In this document: in pieces, positions 57,104 to 63,814 of the stretch | Layout of the letters: the number at the start of each line of letters is the position of its first letter | Position numbering within the stretch: the first letter of the stretch is position 1 | Source of the DNA: Clostridiales bacterium | GTDB taxonomy: Bacteria; Bacillota; Clostridia; Christensenellales; Pumilibacteraceae | Reading direction: 5' to 3' | NCBI GenBank assembly: GCA_029066805.1 | Contig: JAIEFT010000016.1 | Coordinates: 1-63,814, forward strand | Length of the DNA stretch: 63,814 nucleotides | Translations under genes and position numbers: made by a program | Notes under the pieces: model-generated | Told to the model about the DNA's origin: nothing | Database searches by the model: none | Seen by the model: only the letters and a program-made list of their open reading frames with translations

Positions 57104-58437
57104 ATATAGATAATTATACCGCCGCAGCGCTTTCCGCTGCTATAAATAACGGCGAAGTTACGGCAGTGGATGCCGTGACTGCGAGCTTAAAGCTCATACA
57201 TAACAATGCGAGCTTAAACAACTTTATCACGGTTTGCGACATATACGCTTTGCGCGAGGCGGAACGCATAGACAGCGAAATAAAGAGCGGCAAGCGTTTC
57301 GGCAAGCTGCTTGGCGTGCCTATTGCCGTAAAGGACAATATCTGCACCAAAGGCGTAAAAACGACTTGCGCGTCCAAGCTTCTCGAAGATCTTGTGCCGG
57401 ACAGCGACGCCGAGGTCGTTTCGCGTCTTAAAAGCGAAGGCGCAATAATTATAGGCAAAACCAATATGGATGAGTTCGCCTTCGGCAGCGCCAACGAGTA
57501 TTCGGCATACGGCGCGGTACATAACGCGAGAGATAAAAGCAGAGTGCCGGGCGGAAGTTCCGGCGGTTCGGCAAACGCCGTAGCTGCGGGACAAGTGCCG
57601 CTCGCGCTAGGTACAGATACGGGCGGCTCGGTGCGCCAGCCTGCGGCGTTCTGCGGCGTGGTCGGGTTAAAACCGACTTACGGTGCTATCGAACGACGCG
57701 GCGTGGTCGGCTTGTGCCCGTCCATGGAGCAGGTGGGCACGCTTAGCAAAACGTGCGACGACGCGCTACTGCTGTTTTCCGTACTTTCGGGACGTGATGA
57801 TTTTAGCGCATTGGACGGAAATGTACGCGGCAAAACTATAGGCGTTGCGAAGGAATTTTTGAGTTCCGAATGCACCGACGGTGTGCGTAAAGCCTTTGAA
57901 CAAGCGATACAAGCGTTAAAGTCTATGGGCGCAAATGTGATTGAAGTATCCGTGCCGTCGTTCTTTGCAGGGCTACCCACATATCACGTGCTGTCGTCTG
58001 CGGAAGCGGTAAACTCGTTCCGCAAGGTGATAAAAGCATATCCTCATACGGAATTACTTGGCGCGGAAGTGCGGAGACGCATGCTTACAGGCGCGGTCGT
58101 CACGGACGGAAGCAATTACGACGAACTGTACTTAAAGGCGGCAAAGGTTCGTACCGTTATAACCGCCGATTACGACAGCGCGCTTAAAGCTTGCGACGCG
58201 CTGCTTTGTCCGACTACTGCGACGACTGCTACGCCGCTCGGCGGCATAATCGACCCGCACAAGAGTCATATGTGCGACTCGTATCTCGCGCCCGTAAGCT
58301 TAGCCGGATTGCCCGCAGTGAGCGTTCCGTTCGGATCGGAGGACGGCTTGCCGATAGGCGTGCAGGTAATAGGCAAGCGCAACGCAGAAAATGAGATTCT
58401 AAATATAGGCAAAGCATTAATGAATAACGCTGTCTGA
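57100..58437 (+). CDS. gatA: Glutamyl-tRNA(Gln) amidotransferase subunit A
   Basis: 445 residues from ATG 57100. The amidase-signature triad regions are intact: VAVKDN-type lysine (GVPIAVKDNICTKGVKTTCA), GGSSGGSANAVAAG and the nucleophile serine in DTGGSVRQPAAFCG. It releases ammonia from glutamine for transamidation of Glu-tRNA(Gln) or Asp-tRNA(Asn). It is ~40 residues shorter than usual. gatB, normally next, is not in the window. Confidence 0.9.
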   Translation: MNIDNYTAAALSAAINNGEVTAVDAVTASLKLIHNNASLNNFITVCDIYALREAERIDSEIKSGKRFGKLLGVPIAVKDNICTKGVKTTCASKLLEDLVPDSDAEVVSRLKSEGAIIIGKTNMDEFAFGSANEYSAYGAVHNARDKSRVPGGSSGGSANAVAAGQVPLALGTDTGGSVRQPAAFCGVVGLKPTYGAIERRGVVGLCPSMEQVGTLSKTCDDALLLFSVLSGRDDFSALDGNVRGKTIGVAKEFLSSECTDGVRKAFEQAIQALKSMGANVIEVSVPSFFAGLPTYHVLSSAEAVNSFRKVIKAYPHTELLGAEVRRRMLTGAVVTDGSNYDELYLKAAKVRTVITADYDSALKACDALLCPTTATTATPLGGIIDPHKSHMCDSYLAPVSLAGLPAVSVPFGSEDGLPIGVQVIGKRNAENEILNIGKALMNNAV

Positions 58438-58453
58438 TACGGACGGCGTTTTT
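58426..58453 (+). terminator. Terminator overlapping the gatA stop
   Basis: AACGCTGTCT / GGACGGCGTT (58426-58435 / 58441-58450) with two G-U pairs, then a T run. The hairpin contains the last codons of gatA, which separates it from gerA. Confidence 0.7.
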
Positions 58454-58472
58454 GTTTGAAAAACCGCCGTGC

Positions 58473-58512
58473 CGCCTTTGCATAATAACGTGCTCGCCTT
58501 TGCATAATAACG
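58473..58512 (+). promoter_or_regulatory. Sigma-G-like (forespore) promoter formed by an 18-bp direct repeat
   Basis: CGCCTTTGCATAATAACG occurs twice, at 58473-58490 and 58495-58512. The first copy supplies GCATAAT (matches the sigma-G/F -35 consensus GYATRHT) and the second CATAATA (matches the sigma-G -10 CATAMTA), 16 bp apart. The gerA ATG follows 6 nt after CATAAT. In Bacillus the gerA-type operons depend on sigma-G. Confidence 0.6.
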
Positions 58513-58514
58513 GT

Positions 58515-59927
58515 ATGGAAGCGGCACAGCGCATTTTGGATAAATTTTCTACGCCCGACAATGTCGTCACGCATGAGCTTAAATGCGGAAAGACGTCGGG
58601 CGTGCTCATAGTTCAACCCGATCTGTCGGACGCGGCAACCGCGCGCGCGACGATTTTTGCATTGGAAAACACGGCTAAAAACCTCGATACGCTCGAGGAG
58701 TTCAGCCGTTACGCGCTTTTGGAATACGAGGTGAACATATCGTCAGACGCGGACGACTGCGTAAACAAACTGCTAAACGGCGACATGCTGCTCTGTATAG
58801 AGGGCGACGACCGCTACGCCGTGATCAACGCGCGCAAGTACACCACGCGCGGCATAACAGAGCCGCCTACCGAAACCGTTATGCGTGGTCCGCGCGAAGG
58901 GTTTATAGAGGACTTAAAGACCAATCTTTCGCTTTTGGAGCGGCGGCTCAAAACTCCCGATCTCGCTATCGAGCGCATGGAGATAGGGCGTAAAAGCAAG
59001 ACTTCGGTCGCACTGTGTTATATAGATAGCGTTGCCGACAAAAAGGTGATAAAAAACGTAAAAAAGCGGCTTGAAAAAATCGATATAGACGGCATAGTAG
59101 ACAGTCACTACCTCGTCCCGTACATCGAGGAAAAGCCTCTGTCGCTGTTCAATCAGACGGGCTTGAGCGAAAAGCCGGATATTGTGGCTGCAAAGCTGCT
59201 CGAAGGGCGCGTTGCGATTTTTGTCGACGGCTCGCCGATGGTTGTGACCGTGCCGTTCGTAATGGTGGAGGAATTTCAGTCCGGCGAGGACTACTATCAG
59301 CGTTCTACGTACGGCACGTTTGTGCGCCTACTTAGGTACTTGGGGCTTATTCTAGCTTTGCTGCTGCCGGGCGTGTATGTGGCGCTACAGAACTTTCATT
59401 ATCAGCTTATTCCCGTGCGGTTTATGATAACGCTAATGACGGCTATCAAGGGTCTGCCGCTATCGCCGCTTGCCGAAACATTGTTTGTATTGCTTCTGTT
59501 TGAGATAATCCGAGAAGCGAGCGTGCGCATGCCGCGCGCGGTCGGTATGGCAATGAGTATAGTTGGCGCACTGGTGTTGGGGGAGACGGCGGTAAACGCG
59601 GGGCTTATCAGCTCGCCCGCGGTTATGGTTATTGCTCTTAGCTCAATCGCGTTGTTCACCGTGCCGACGCTGCTTGGCGCAATGAGCATTCTGCGCGTTA
59701 TATTCACGCTTGTGGGCGGTTTATGCGGTCTGTTTGGATTGATACTTGCCGTGCTGTTTACTCTTCACTATATCTGCTCGCTAAACGCATATGACGCGCC
59801 GTACCTTGCACCGTTCGCGCCGCTCGTGTATTCCGACTTTAAAGACGCCATCGAACGTAGCCCGTTCCCCGAAATGAAAAAGCGACCGCGCAGCATTCCA
59901 AACAGTAATCCTACAAGACAAAGTTAA
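58515..59927 (+). CDS. gerA: Spore germinant receptor subunit A
   Basis: 470 residues from ATG 58515. The open frame extends 21 codons upstream but there it would span the promoter repeat. It shows the GerA family layout: a soluble N-terminal domain (~1-265) with the conserved GRVAIFVDGSPMVVTVPFVM and EDYYQR, then five or so transmembrane helices with PGVYVALQNFH, PLAETLFVLLLFEIIREASV and RMPRAVG. It senses germinants in the spore inner membrane together with GerB and GerC. There is no Shine-Dalgarno sequence. Confidence 0.92.
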   Translation: MEAAQRILDKFSTPDNVVTHELKCGKTSGVLIVQPDLSDAATARATIFALENTAKNLDTLEEFSRYALLEYEVNISSDADDCVNKLLNGDMLLCIEGDDRYAVINARKYTTRGITEPPTETVMRGPREGFIEDLKTNLSLLERRLKTPDLAIERMEIGRKSKTSVALCYIDSVADKKVIKNVKKRLEKIDIDGIVDSHYLVPYIEEKPLSLFNQTGLSEKPDIVAAKLLEGRVAIFVDGSPMVVTVPFVMVEEFQSGEDYYQRSTYGTFVRLLRYLGLILALLLPGVYVALQNFHYQLIPVRFMITLMTAIKGLPLSPLAETLFVLLLFEIIREASVRMPRAVGMAMSIVGALVLGETAVNAGLISSPAVMVIALSSIALFTVPTLLGAMSILRVIFTLVGGLCGLFGLILAVLFTLHYICSLNAYDAPYLAPFAPLVYSDFKDAIERSPFPEMKKRPRSIPNSNPTRQS

Positions 59928-60008
59928 GTAAATAAGTAAAAGTGAATGGTGAAGAAGTTATCGGTTTTAATTCTGAATTCTTAATTCTGAATTCTGAATT
60001 ATATACAT

Positions 60009-61205
60009 ATGAACAGCGTATCACAACAACAAAATAGCGGTACTGCGCTAGGCAGTGAAACCGAAAAGAACGCGGGCGGCACAAACACCCGAGAAACAAA
60101 GCAAGCCTCAGGCAAACAGCTCGTCGCGATAATATTCATACTTGCCATGGCGACAAAAATGTTTTTGCTGCCTATATTCCTAATACAGTCGGCGGGGCGT
60201 GACGGCTATATCATCCTTGCCATATACGGCGCGTTCGACCTTATCACGCTTGTGCCGATACTGATAACAATACGCAAGTCGGATGTGGATATTTTCGAGC
60301 TTCTTTCGAGTGTTCTCGGCAAGGTGGGCGCAAAAATCGCCGTCGTTATAATATGGCTGTTTATGTTTTTCAAGCTGAATACCGCCGTTGCGGAAATACT
60401 GACGTTTTACGGCACGAACGTGCTTGCCGACTTCGATACGTCAATGATGGTTGTTGTGCTGCTGGTGTTTTTGGCGGCGGCGGGAACACACACGCTGCGG
60501 TCTTTAAGTCGACTAAATGAGCTGTTAGTGCCTATTATAGTTATCTGTCTTGCCGTGCTCGTCGCAATCGTAGCGCTTACGGGCTTTGACCTTGCAAATA
60601 TTTTTCCCGCAGTTGCGGACAAAAAAGACTTTTCTTTTGCGTTGTTAAAACACCCGACTTGGGTGGGGGACTTCACTCCGCTTGTGCTGTTTATAGGCCG
60701 AACAAAGACAAAAAAATACACTTGGTGCTTTGCCGCGGGTTCGGGCGTAATAGGTACGGCTATAGCTACGTTTTTTGCGCTCGCGTTGTCGGCGGCGTTC
60801 GGCAACGTGCCCGCGCTTGTGGACGCAACAACAAACATATCCAACATTCTACAATTCTCGGTGGGTAACGTGTATGGCAGGCTTGATATGTTTTCGTCCG
60901 TGCTGTGGAGCGTGTCGGTATTCATAGAGGCGGCGCTGTTCTTTTACGCTACATGTAGGTGCACCTCCTTCGTCATAGGCAAAAACGCGCACTTTATTAT
61001 ATCGCTTTGCACATGTGTTGCGGTTTACGTCGTGCAGGTGTTTGCGCTGACCGATCCGATGATATTCTCGCTGACCGTTACTTCGTATCCGTCAGCTATA
61101 ATAACGCCGATCATGGCGGCGGCAATACCGTGCCTTGCGCTTGTTTGCACCGTTATCTATAATATAAAGCACAAAAACAAGGCCGGCGCAGTTGGGGGAA
61201 GGTGA
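60009..61205 (+). CDS. gerB: Spore germinant receptor permease subunit B
   Basis: 398 residues with about ten hydrophobic segments, matching the endospore germination permease (GerAB/APC-like) family. Typical features: KQLVAIIFILAMATKMFLLP at the first helix, and FTPLVLFIGRTKTKKY in the middle. The first ~35 residues are a polar Gln/Asn/Thr-rich extension. The 81-bp gap after gerA is filled by AATTCTGAATT-type repeats, and no ribosome binding site precedes ATG 60009, which is odd for an inner operon gene. Confidence 0.88.
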   Translation: MNSVSQQQNSGTALGSETEKNAGGTNTRETKQASGKQLVAIIFILAMATKMFLLPIFLIQSAGRDGYIILAIYGAFDLITLVPILITIRKSDVDIFELLSSVLGKVGAKIAVVIIWLFMFFKLNTAVAEILTFYGTNVLADFDTSMMVVVLLVFLAAAGTHTLRSLSRLNELLVPIIVICLAVLVAIVALTGFDLANIFPAVADKKDFSFALLKHPTWVGDFTPLVLFIGRTKTKKYTWCFAAGSGVIGTAIATFFALALSAAFGNVPALVDATTNISNILQFSVGNVYGRLDMFSSVLWSVSVFIEAALFFYATCRCTSFVIGKNAHFIISLCTCVAVYVVQVFALTDPMIFSLTVTSYPSAIITPIMAAAIPCLALVCTVIYNIKHKNKAGAVGGR

Positions 61206-61206
61206 T

Positions 61207-62424
61207 ATGACAACGCAAAAAAAGCTGCTTATATACAAGGTTTTACTGTTCCTGTTCGCGTTTTTTATAGCGTTCATGCCCGCTACGGCTTTGCGAAATA
61301 AGGAAGTTAACAGCCGTGTTATAGTAGGCATTTTGGGATTGGACGGCGGTGACGAAAAGATCAGCATCACAGCGCAGTACGTTATGCCTACCGAAACGCA
61401 GGGCTCTACAGGCAAGGACACCGTTACAGTCGAGGGCGAAACGCTTGACGAGGCGGTGGAAGCACTTAACACCGCACTCGGGCGGCGCGTCGAGCTTGGG
61501 CACTGTTCCATGGTTATAGTGGGAAGCGACGTCAAGCCGGAGCTTTTAGGCTCGCTGCTATCCGCGACCGACGTGACCGCCGACGTGTGGATGTCCGCCG
61601 CCCAAGAAAAGGCGGAGGATCTACTCGGTGACCTGACCGACTTTATGAAGAAGACCGGCGCGACCGACGCCGACTTTATAGCGTACAGCGCGCGAAAGGC
61701 GCATATAGCCACCAACACGCTTTTGGGCTTTTTGTCAGACCTAGGCAGCGCGTCCAAAACCGCGTATCTGCCGCTTGTGGAAATGCAAGATAGCGGCGAC
61801 AAGGAACAGGGCGGCGAAGGTGGCGGAAGTAGCGGAGATTCGAGCGGCGAAAGCTCTGGCGGAGAAGAGCAAAGCTCGGGCGGCGGCGAAAGCGGCGGCG
61901 GAAAAGGAGGCGAGGGCGAGAAGCCTACTGGCATGAAGGTGGAAAAGCTTGCCGTGTACGGCGAGCATGGCAGAGTGTGCGTGCTCGATTCCACTTCAGC
62001 ACGTGGCGTTGCGTGGGTGAGCGCGCCCGTGGAAAAGGGAACGGTTTGTTCCGACGTGGAGTACGAGGGCAAAATTATAAAAGGCGTGTGCGGCAGATTG
62101 CTGAAAAAGTACGCGACTGTTAATGTGGACGAAAAAAACGGCGAAGCGACAATCAAGATAAAGGCGTATATCGAGCCGCACGGCGACAAGTTTAATTCGC
62201 TTTTTGCGACAAACAACAAAAGCGCCGACGCCGCGCTGATAGCCGGGTATAAAAAGAAGATACAAGGCGAAGTTGAAAGCGCGTACAAGGACTGCTTGGC
62301 GGTAAACGTCGATCCGATGTTTATAGGCAGAGAGTTCTACCGCTATCATCCCGATTATTTTAAATCTGAATACGACTACTCCGCAGTAAAGGTAAAATAT
62401 GATATAGAGATTTCTCTAAAATAG
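61207..62424 (+). CDS. gerC: Ger(x)C-type germinant receptor subunit C
   Basis: 405 residues from ATG 61207 (GGGGAAGG upstream, one nt after the gerB stop). Ger(x)C domains are recognisable (VNSRVIVGILGLDGGDEKIS, GRRVELGHCSMVIVGSDV, and the C-terminal VNVDEKNGEATIKIKAYIEP). Unusually there is no lipobox cysteine after the N-terminal hydrophobic segment, and a Gly/Ser/Glu-rich linker of ~45 residues (~200-245) separates the two domains. It may be anchored by an uncleaved helix. Confidence 0.85.
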   Translation: MTTQKKLLIYKVLLFLFAFFIAFMPATALRNKEVNSRVIVGILGLDGGDEKISITAQYVMPTETQGSTGKDTVTVEGETLDEAVEALNTALGRRVELGHCSMVIVGSDVKPELLGSLLSATDVTADVWMSAAQEKAEDLLGDLTDFMKKTGATDADFIAYSARKAHIATNTLLGFLSDLGSASKTAYLPLVEMQDSGDKEQGGEGGGSSGDSSGESSGGEEQSSGGGESGGGKGGEGEKPTGMKVEKLAVYGEHGRVCVLDSTSARGVAWVSAPVEKGTVCSDVEYEGKIIKGVCGRLLKKYATVNVDEKNGEATIKIKAYIEPHGDKFNSLFATNNKSADAALIAGYKKKIQGEVESAYKDCLAVNVDPMFIGREFYRYHPDYFKSEYDYSAVKVKYDIEISLK

Positions 62425-62435
62425 GCAAAATTTTG

Positions 62436-62464
62436 TTGACAAAGGAAAAGGAATATTATATAAT
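62436..62464 (+). promoter_or_regulatory. Promoter of rpsU
   Basis: TTGACA (62436-62441), 17-bp spacer and TATAAT (62459-62464), exact consensus. The leader of ~46 nt ends in AAAGGAGGTG. Confidence 0.85.
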
Positions 62465-62516
62465 GATTAAGCTAAATTAGCAAATTGGAGTTCTTGGAAC
62501 AAAGGAGGTGTGAATA

Positions 62517-62690
62517 ATGGCAGTAATCCGCGTAGGCGAAAACGAATCGCTCGACAGCGCACTCAAGCGTTTTAAGCGCAAGTGCCAAAAGGATAATATC
62601 CTCGGCGATATGCGCAAAAAGGAGTACTACGAAAAGCCCTCCGTTAAGCGTAAAAAGAAAAAGGAAGCAGCTAGGAAAAGATTTAGATAA
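62517..62690 (+). CDS. rpsU: 30S ribosomal protein bS21
   Basis: 57 residues, ATG 62517 after AAAGGAGGTG. Sequence [20 protein letters not shown], then [20 protein letters not shown] and a basic tail [14 protein letters not shown], full-length S21. It belongs to the small-subunit platform and helps mRNA binding. The usual downstream gene yqeY is absent. A structured region follows instead. Confidence 0.95.
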   Translation: MAVIRVGENESLDSALKRFKRKCQKDNILGDMRKKEYYEKPSVKRKKKKEAARKRFR

Positions 62691-62723
62691 ACTAACTGTT
62701 TCGACGTGCACATAAGTGCATGA

Positions 62724-62843
62724 GAGCGCGGAGATGCGAGTAAGACAATGAAGGCGCGGCTTTCCGACGGGGAGTGTACTTAGGCGTACATGACCCGAGG
62801 AAAACGCAAGCCTGACGCCGTATTACGACGCATATACGCGCTC
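62724..62843 (+). ncRNA. Structured RNA candidate in the rpsU 3' region
   Basis: Nested complementary segments: GAGCGCG (62724-62730)/CGCGCTC (62837-62843), ATGCG/CGCAT (62734/62829), GGCG/CGCC (62753/62816), GGCTT/AAGCC (62758/62808), a GGGG/CCC pairing, and an apical TGTAC/GTACA hairpin (62775-62790). All pair in proper nested order. No T tract separates it from rpsU, so it is probably part of the same transcript. No known Rfam-type signature was recognised. 62844-63057 contains no credible gene. Confidence 0.45.
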
Positions 62844-63018
62844 GAATTAAAAAAGAATTTTACTACGGCTTATTTCCGTAGCATAAATTTATTTCCGCGG
62901 TGTCAAACTGACATCGCGTTTCTTTTTTGCCGCCACTATATAATGCGCACTAAAAACGTCAAAAAACGCAGTATCTTGCGGTGCATAAAAGTATACAAAA
63001 ACGCCCATATAAAACCTG

Positions 63019-63047
63019 TTGACATTTAATATAATTTACGATTTAAT
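63019..63047 (+). promoter_or_regulatory. Promoter of element B and the Spo0A_C-like gene
   Basis: TTGACA (63019-63024), 17-bp spacer and TTTAAT (63042-63047). The predicted start (~63054) is 4 nt before the first base of element B's closing stem. Confidence 0.6.
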
Positions 63048-63057
63048 GGGATTACTC

Positions 63058-63347
63058 TTAGCCATGCGGGGCTCAAATCCCGCAAGCCCACACGCCGCAT
63101 TTTTGGCTATTTTGCCCCTTACGTCGCTTGACGTACCACAGAAGGGTACGACAGCGCTCCGTAAGTGTCAAACTATCTCAAAACTGCGGCGTGTGGGTGC
63201 AAAGCAGTTTTTGGGAGCAGAATGCGCCGTCAGACAAGGAAAAGTACACGAAGCTGTACTCTCTGTAGTACCGCGAGTGTGCTTTGACGCAGTATCACGG
63301 CGCAGTATGCCCCCAAAACCTTACGGGTTCGAGCCCCGCATGGCTAA
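63058..63347 (+). ncRNA. Structured element B (candidate ncRNA or leader), copy 2
   Basis: Closing stem TTAGCCATGCGGGGCTC (63058-63074) / GAGCCCCGCATGGCTAA (63331-63347), 17 perfect pairs. A second nested stem is CCCACACGCCGCA (63087-63099) / TGCGGCGTGTGGG (63185-63197). The enclosed core CGTCGCTTGACGTACC-N6-GGTACGAC + AGCGCTCCGT matches element A at 32951-33235 in sequence, offset and orientation, as does the later CAAGGAAAAGT. The right arm resembles a tRNA T-arm plus acceptor (GGGTTCGAGCCC), but no complete tRNA or tmRNA can be folded. It forms most of the leader of the gene at 63366. Confidence 0.5.
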
Positions 63348-63365
63348 AATTTCACGGAGTAGGTC

Positions 63366-63695
63366 ATGAAAAAACGCGATTTTATCATAATCACGCTCGT
63401 TAAGGTAGGCTTTCGCACCTCTCTCAAAGGTTTCGATCAGTTCTGCATGTGTTTGGAGCTGTACTCGGAAGATCCCACGCGCACAATAGGCAGTATATAC
63501 GAGCGCATTGCTTGTAGCTTTAATTGTACCGTCAGTTCGGTGGAAAAGAATTTACGCCGTCTGTTTATGAGCTCCAACGCGACCACCGCCATAAGTCGGC
63601 TTTTCGGCATGGAGTTTTGCGACACGGGCAACAAGGAAATAGTCTCCATGTTTTCCAACTACGTATCTTTGCAACGCGAGTGCTATAGTCAATAA
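63366..63695 (+). CDS. Spo0A effector-domain-like protein without receiver
   Basis: 109 residues, GGAG ~8 nt upstream. It resembles the C-terminal DNA-binding domain of Spo0A: IITLVKVGFRTSLKGFDQFC, a region ending YSEDPTRTIGSIYERIAC, then FNCTVSSVEKNLRRLF, corresponding to the recognition-helix region. There is no phosphoacceptor receiver domain and no stop or frameshift upstream that would suggest a broken longer gene. It could bind 0A-box-like sites constitutively. The key recognition residues differ from true Spo0A, so targets are uncertain. Confidence 0.7.
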   Translation: MKKRDFIIITLVKVGFRTSLKGFDQFCMCLELYSEDPTRTIGSIYERIACSFNCTVSSVEKNLRRLFMSSNATTAISRLFGMEFCDTGNKEIVSMFSNYVSLQRECYSQ

Positions 63696-63704
63696 TTAAA
63701 GTAG

Positions 63705-63735
63705 AAAAAAGCGCCGCGATTGTGCGGCGCTTTTT
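63705..63735 (+). terminator. Terminator after the Spo0A_C-like gene
   Basis: AAAAAGCGCCGC / GCGGCGCTTTTT stem. The last ~80 bp of the window hold only a small CCACTTGC/GCAAGTGG hairpin (~63752-63770) and no gene start. Confidence 0.85.
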
Positions 63736-63814
63736 GATATGTCAAATAATCCACTTGCTATGCAAGTGGTCACCATCGAGCTTAAGCGTACCTAATAGAC
63801 AGAAAAGTCCTCCT

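Noticed and set aside
62790..63029. 79-codon frame after rpsU
   Set aside because: It overlaps the candidate RNA structure, has no ribosome binding site, and its composition is unlike neighbouring proteins.
63058..63347. Element B as tmRNA or a tRNA with an intron
   Set aside because: The right end has a T-loop-like GGGTTCGAGCCC, but the left end lacks a D-arm, no anticodon arm or tag peptide can be found, no CCA follows, and the closing stem is far longer than an acceptor stem.
63019..63369. 116-codon plus-strand frame over element B
   Set aside because: It runs through the paired arms, starts inside a promoter, has no ribosome binding site and no similarity.

Overview
The window comes from a spore-forming, anaerobic, Gram-positive bacterium of class Clostridia. 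The signs are pyruvate:ferredoxin oxidoreductase, a complete GerA/GerB/GerC germinant receptor set, WhiA, HPr kinase, PHP-type DnaE, and many lipoproteins and surface proteins with InlB-type repeats. An uncultured gut lineage such as Christensenellales fits this gene style, but that is inference. No rRNA, CRISPR array or intact prophage is present. One tRNA gene (Val, GAC) is found.

Layout. 1-8.1 kb: surface proteins. These are a membrane-anchored protein with Asp-Asn-Pro repeats and a C-terminal uL15-like domain, a 1026-residue exported protein with internal repeats, and a large InlB-repeat lipoprotein behind an attenuator-like leader. 8.1-19.6 kb: a MoxR ATPase / DUF58 / BatA-like VWA / double-VWA / lipoprotein operon, followed by an Ig-like lipoprotein with its own promoter. 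19.7-24.9 kb: an AT-rich accessory island. It holds XRE and YjbR-type genes, a decayed acetyltransferase, small peptides, an SDH-type serine protease and a serine-recombinase C-terminal remnant. It is bounded on one side by tRNA-Val and on the other by a 15-bp copy of that tRNA's 3' end. 25-29.8 kb: dtd-queH-uvrC/HAD-hprK, in which uvrC and a Cof-type HAD phosphatase form one reading frame. 29.9-33.3 kb: an XRE regulator diverging from a zinc-ribbon membrane protein, then a degenerate Fic protein with a DAG kinase. 33.3-40.6 kb: murB-PHP-whiA-dnaE-pfkA. 40.6-46.5 kb: a small lipoprotein, an RHH/HTH-like gene pair, fba, an M29 aminopeptidase and gap. 46.5-53 kb: a CotH-like lipoprotein, an AbrB/RelE pair, an RHH orphan, and a PadR/DUF1700/DUF4097 operon. 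53-58.4 kb: nifJ, and gatCA without gatB. 58.5-63.8 kb: gerA-gerB-gerC, rpsU, structured RNA candidates, and a Spo0A effector-domain-only gene.

Central metabolism (pfkA, fba, gap, nifJ) is scattered as single genes with strong sigma-A promoters and terminators. The most unusual observations are: (i) two copies, 30 kb apart, of a ~285-bp element with long closing stems and a shared internal core (32951-33235 and 63058-63347); (ii) several genes whose -10 box ends 6-7 nt before the start codon and which have no Shine-Dalgarno sequence, suggesting leaderless mRNAs; (iii) the tRNA-Val-bounded island remnant; (iv) the UvrC-HAD fusion; and (v) the uL15-like domain on a surface protein. Start codons were often moved to internal ATG, GTG or TTG codons with a better ribosome binding site. 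Promoter, terminator and fold calls were made by eye.
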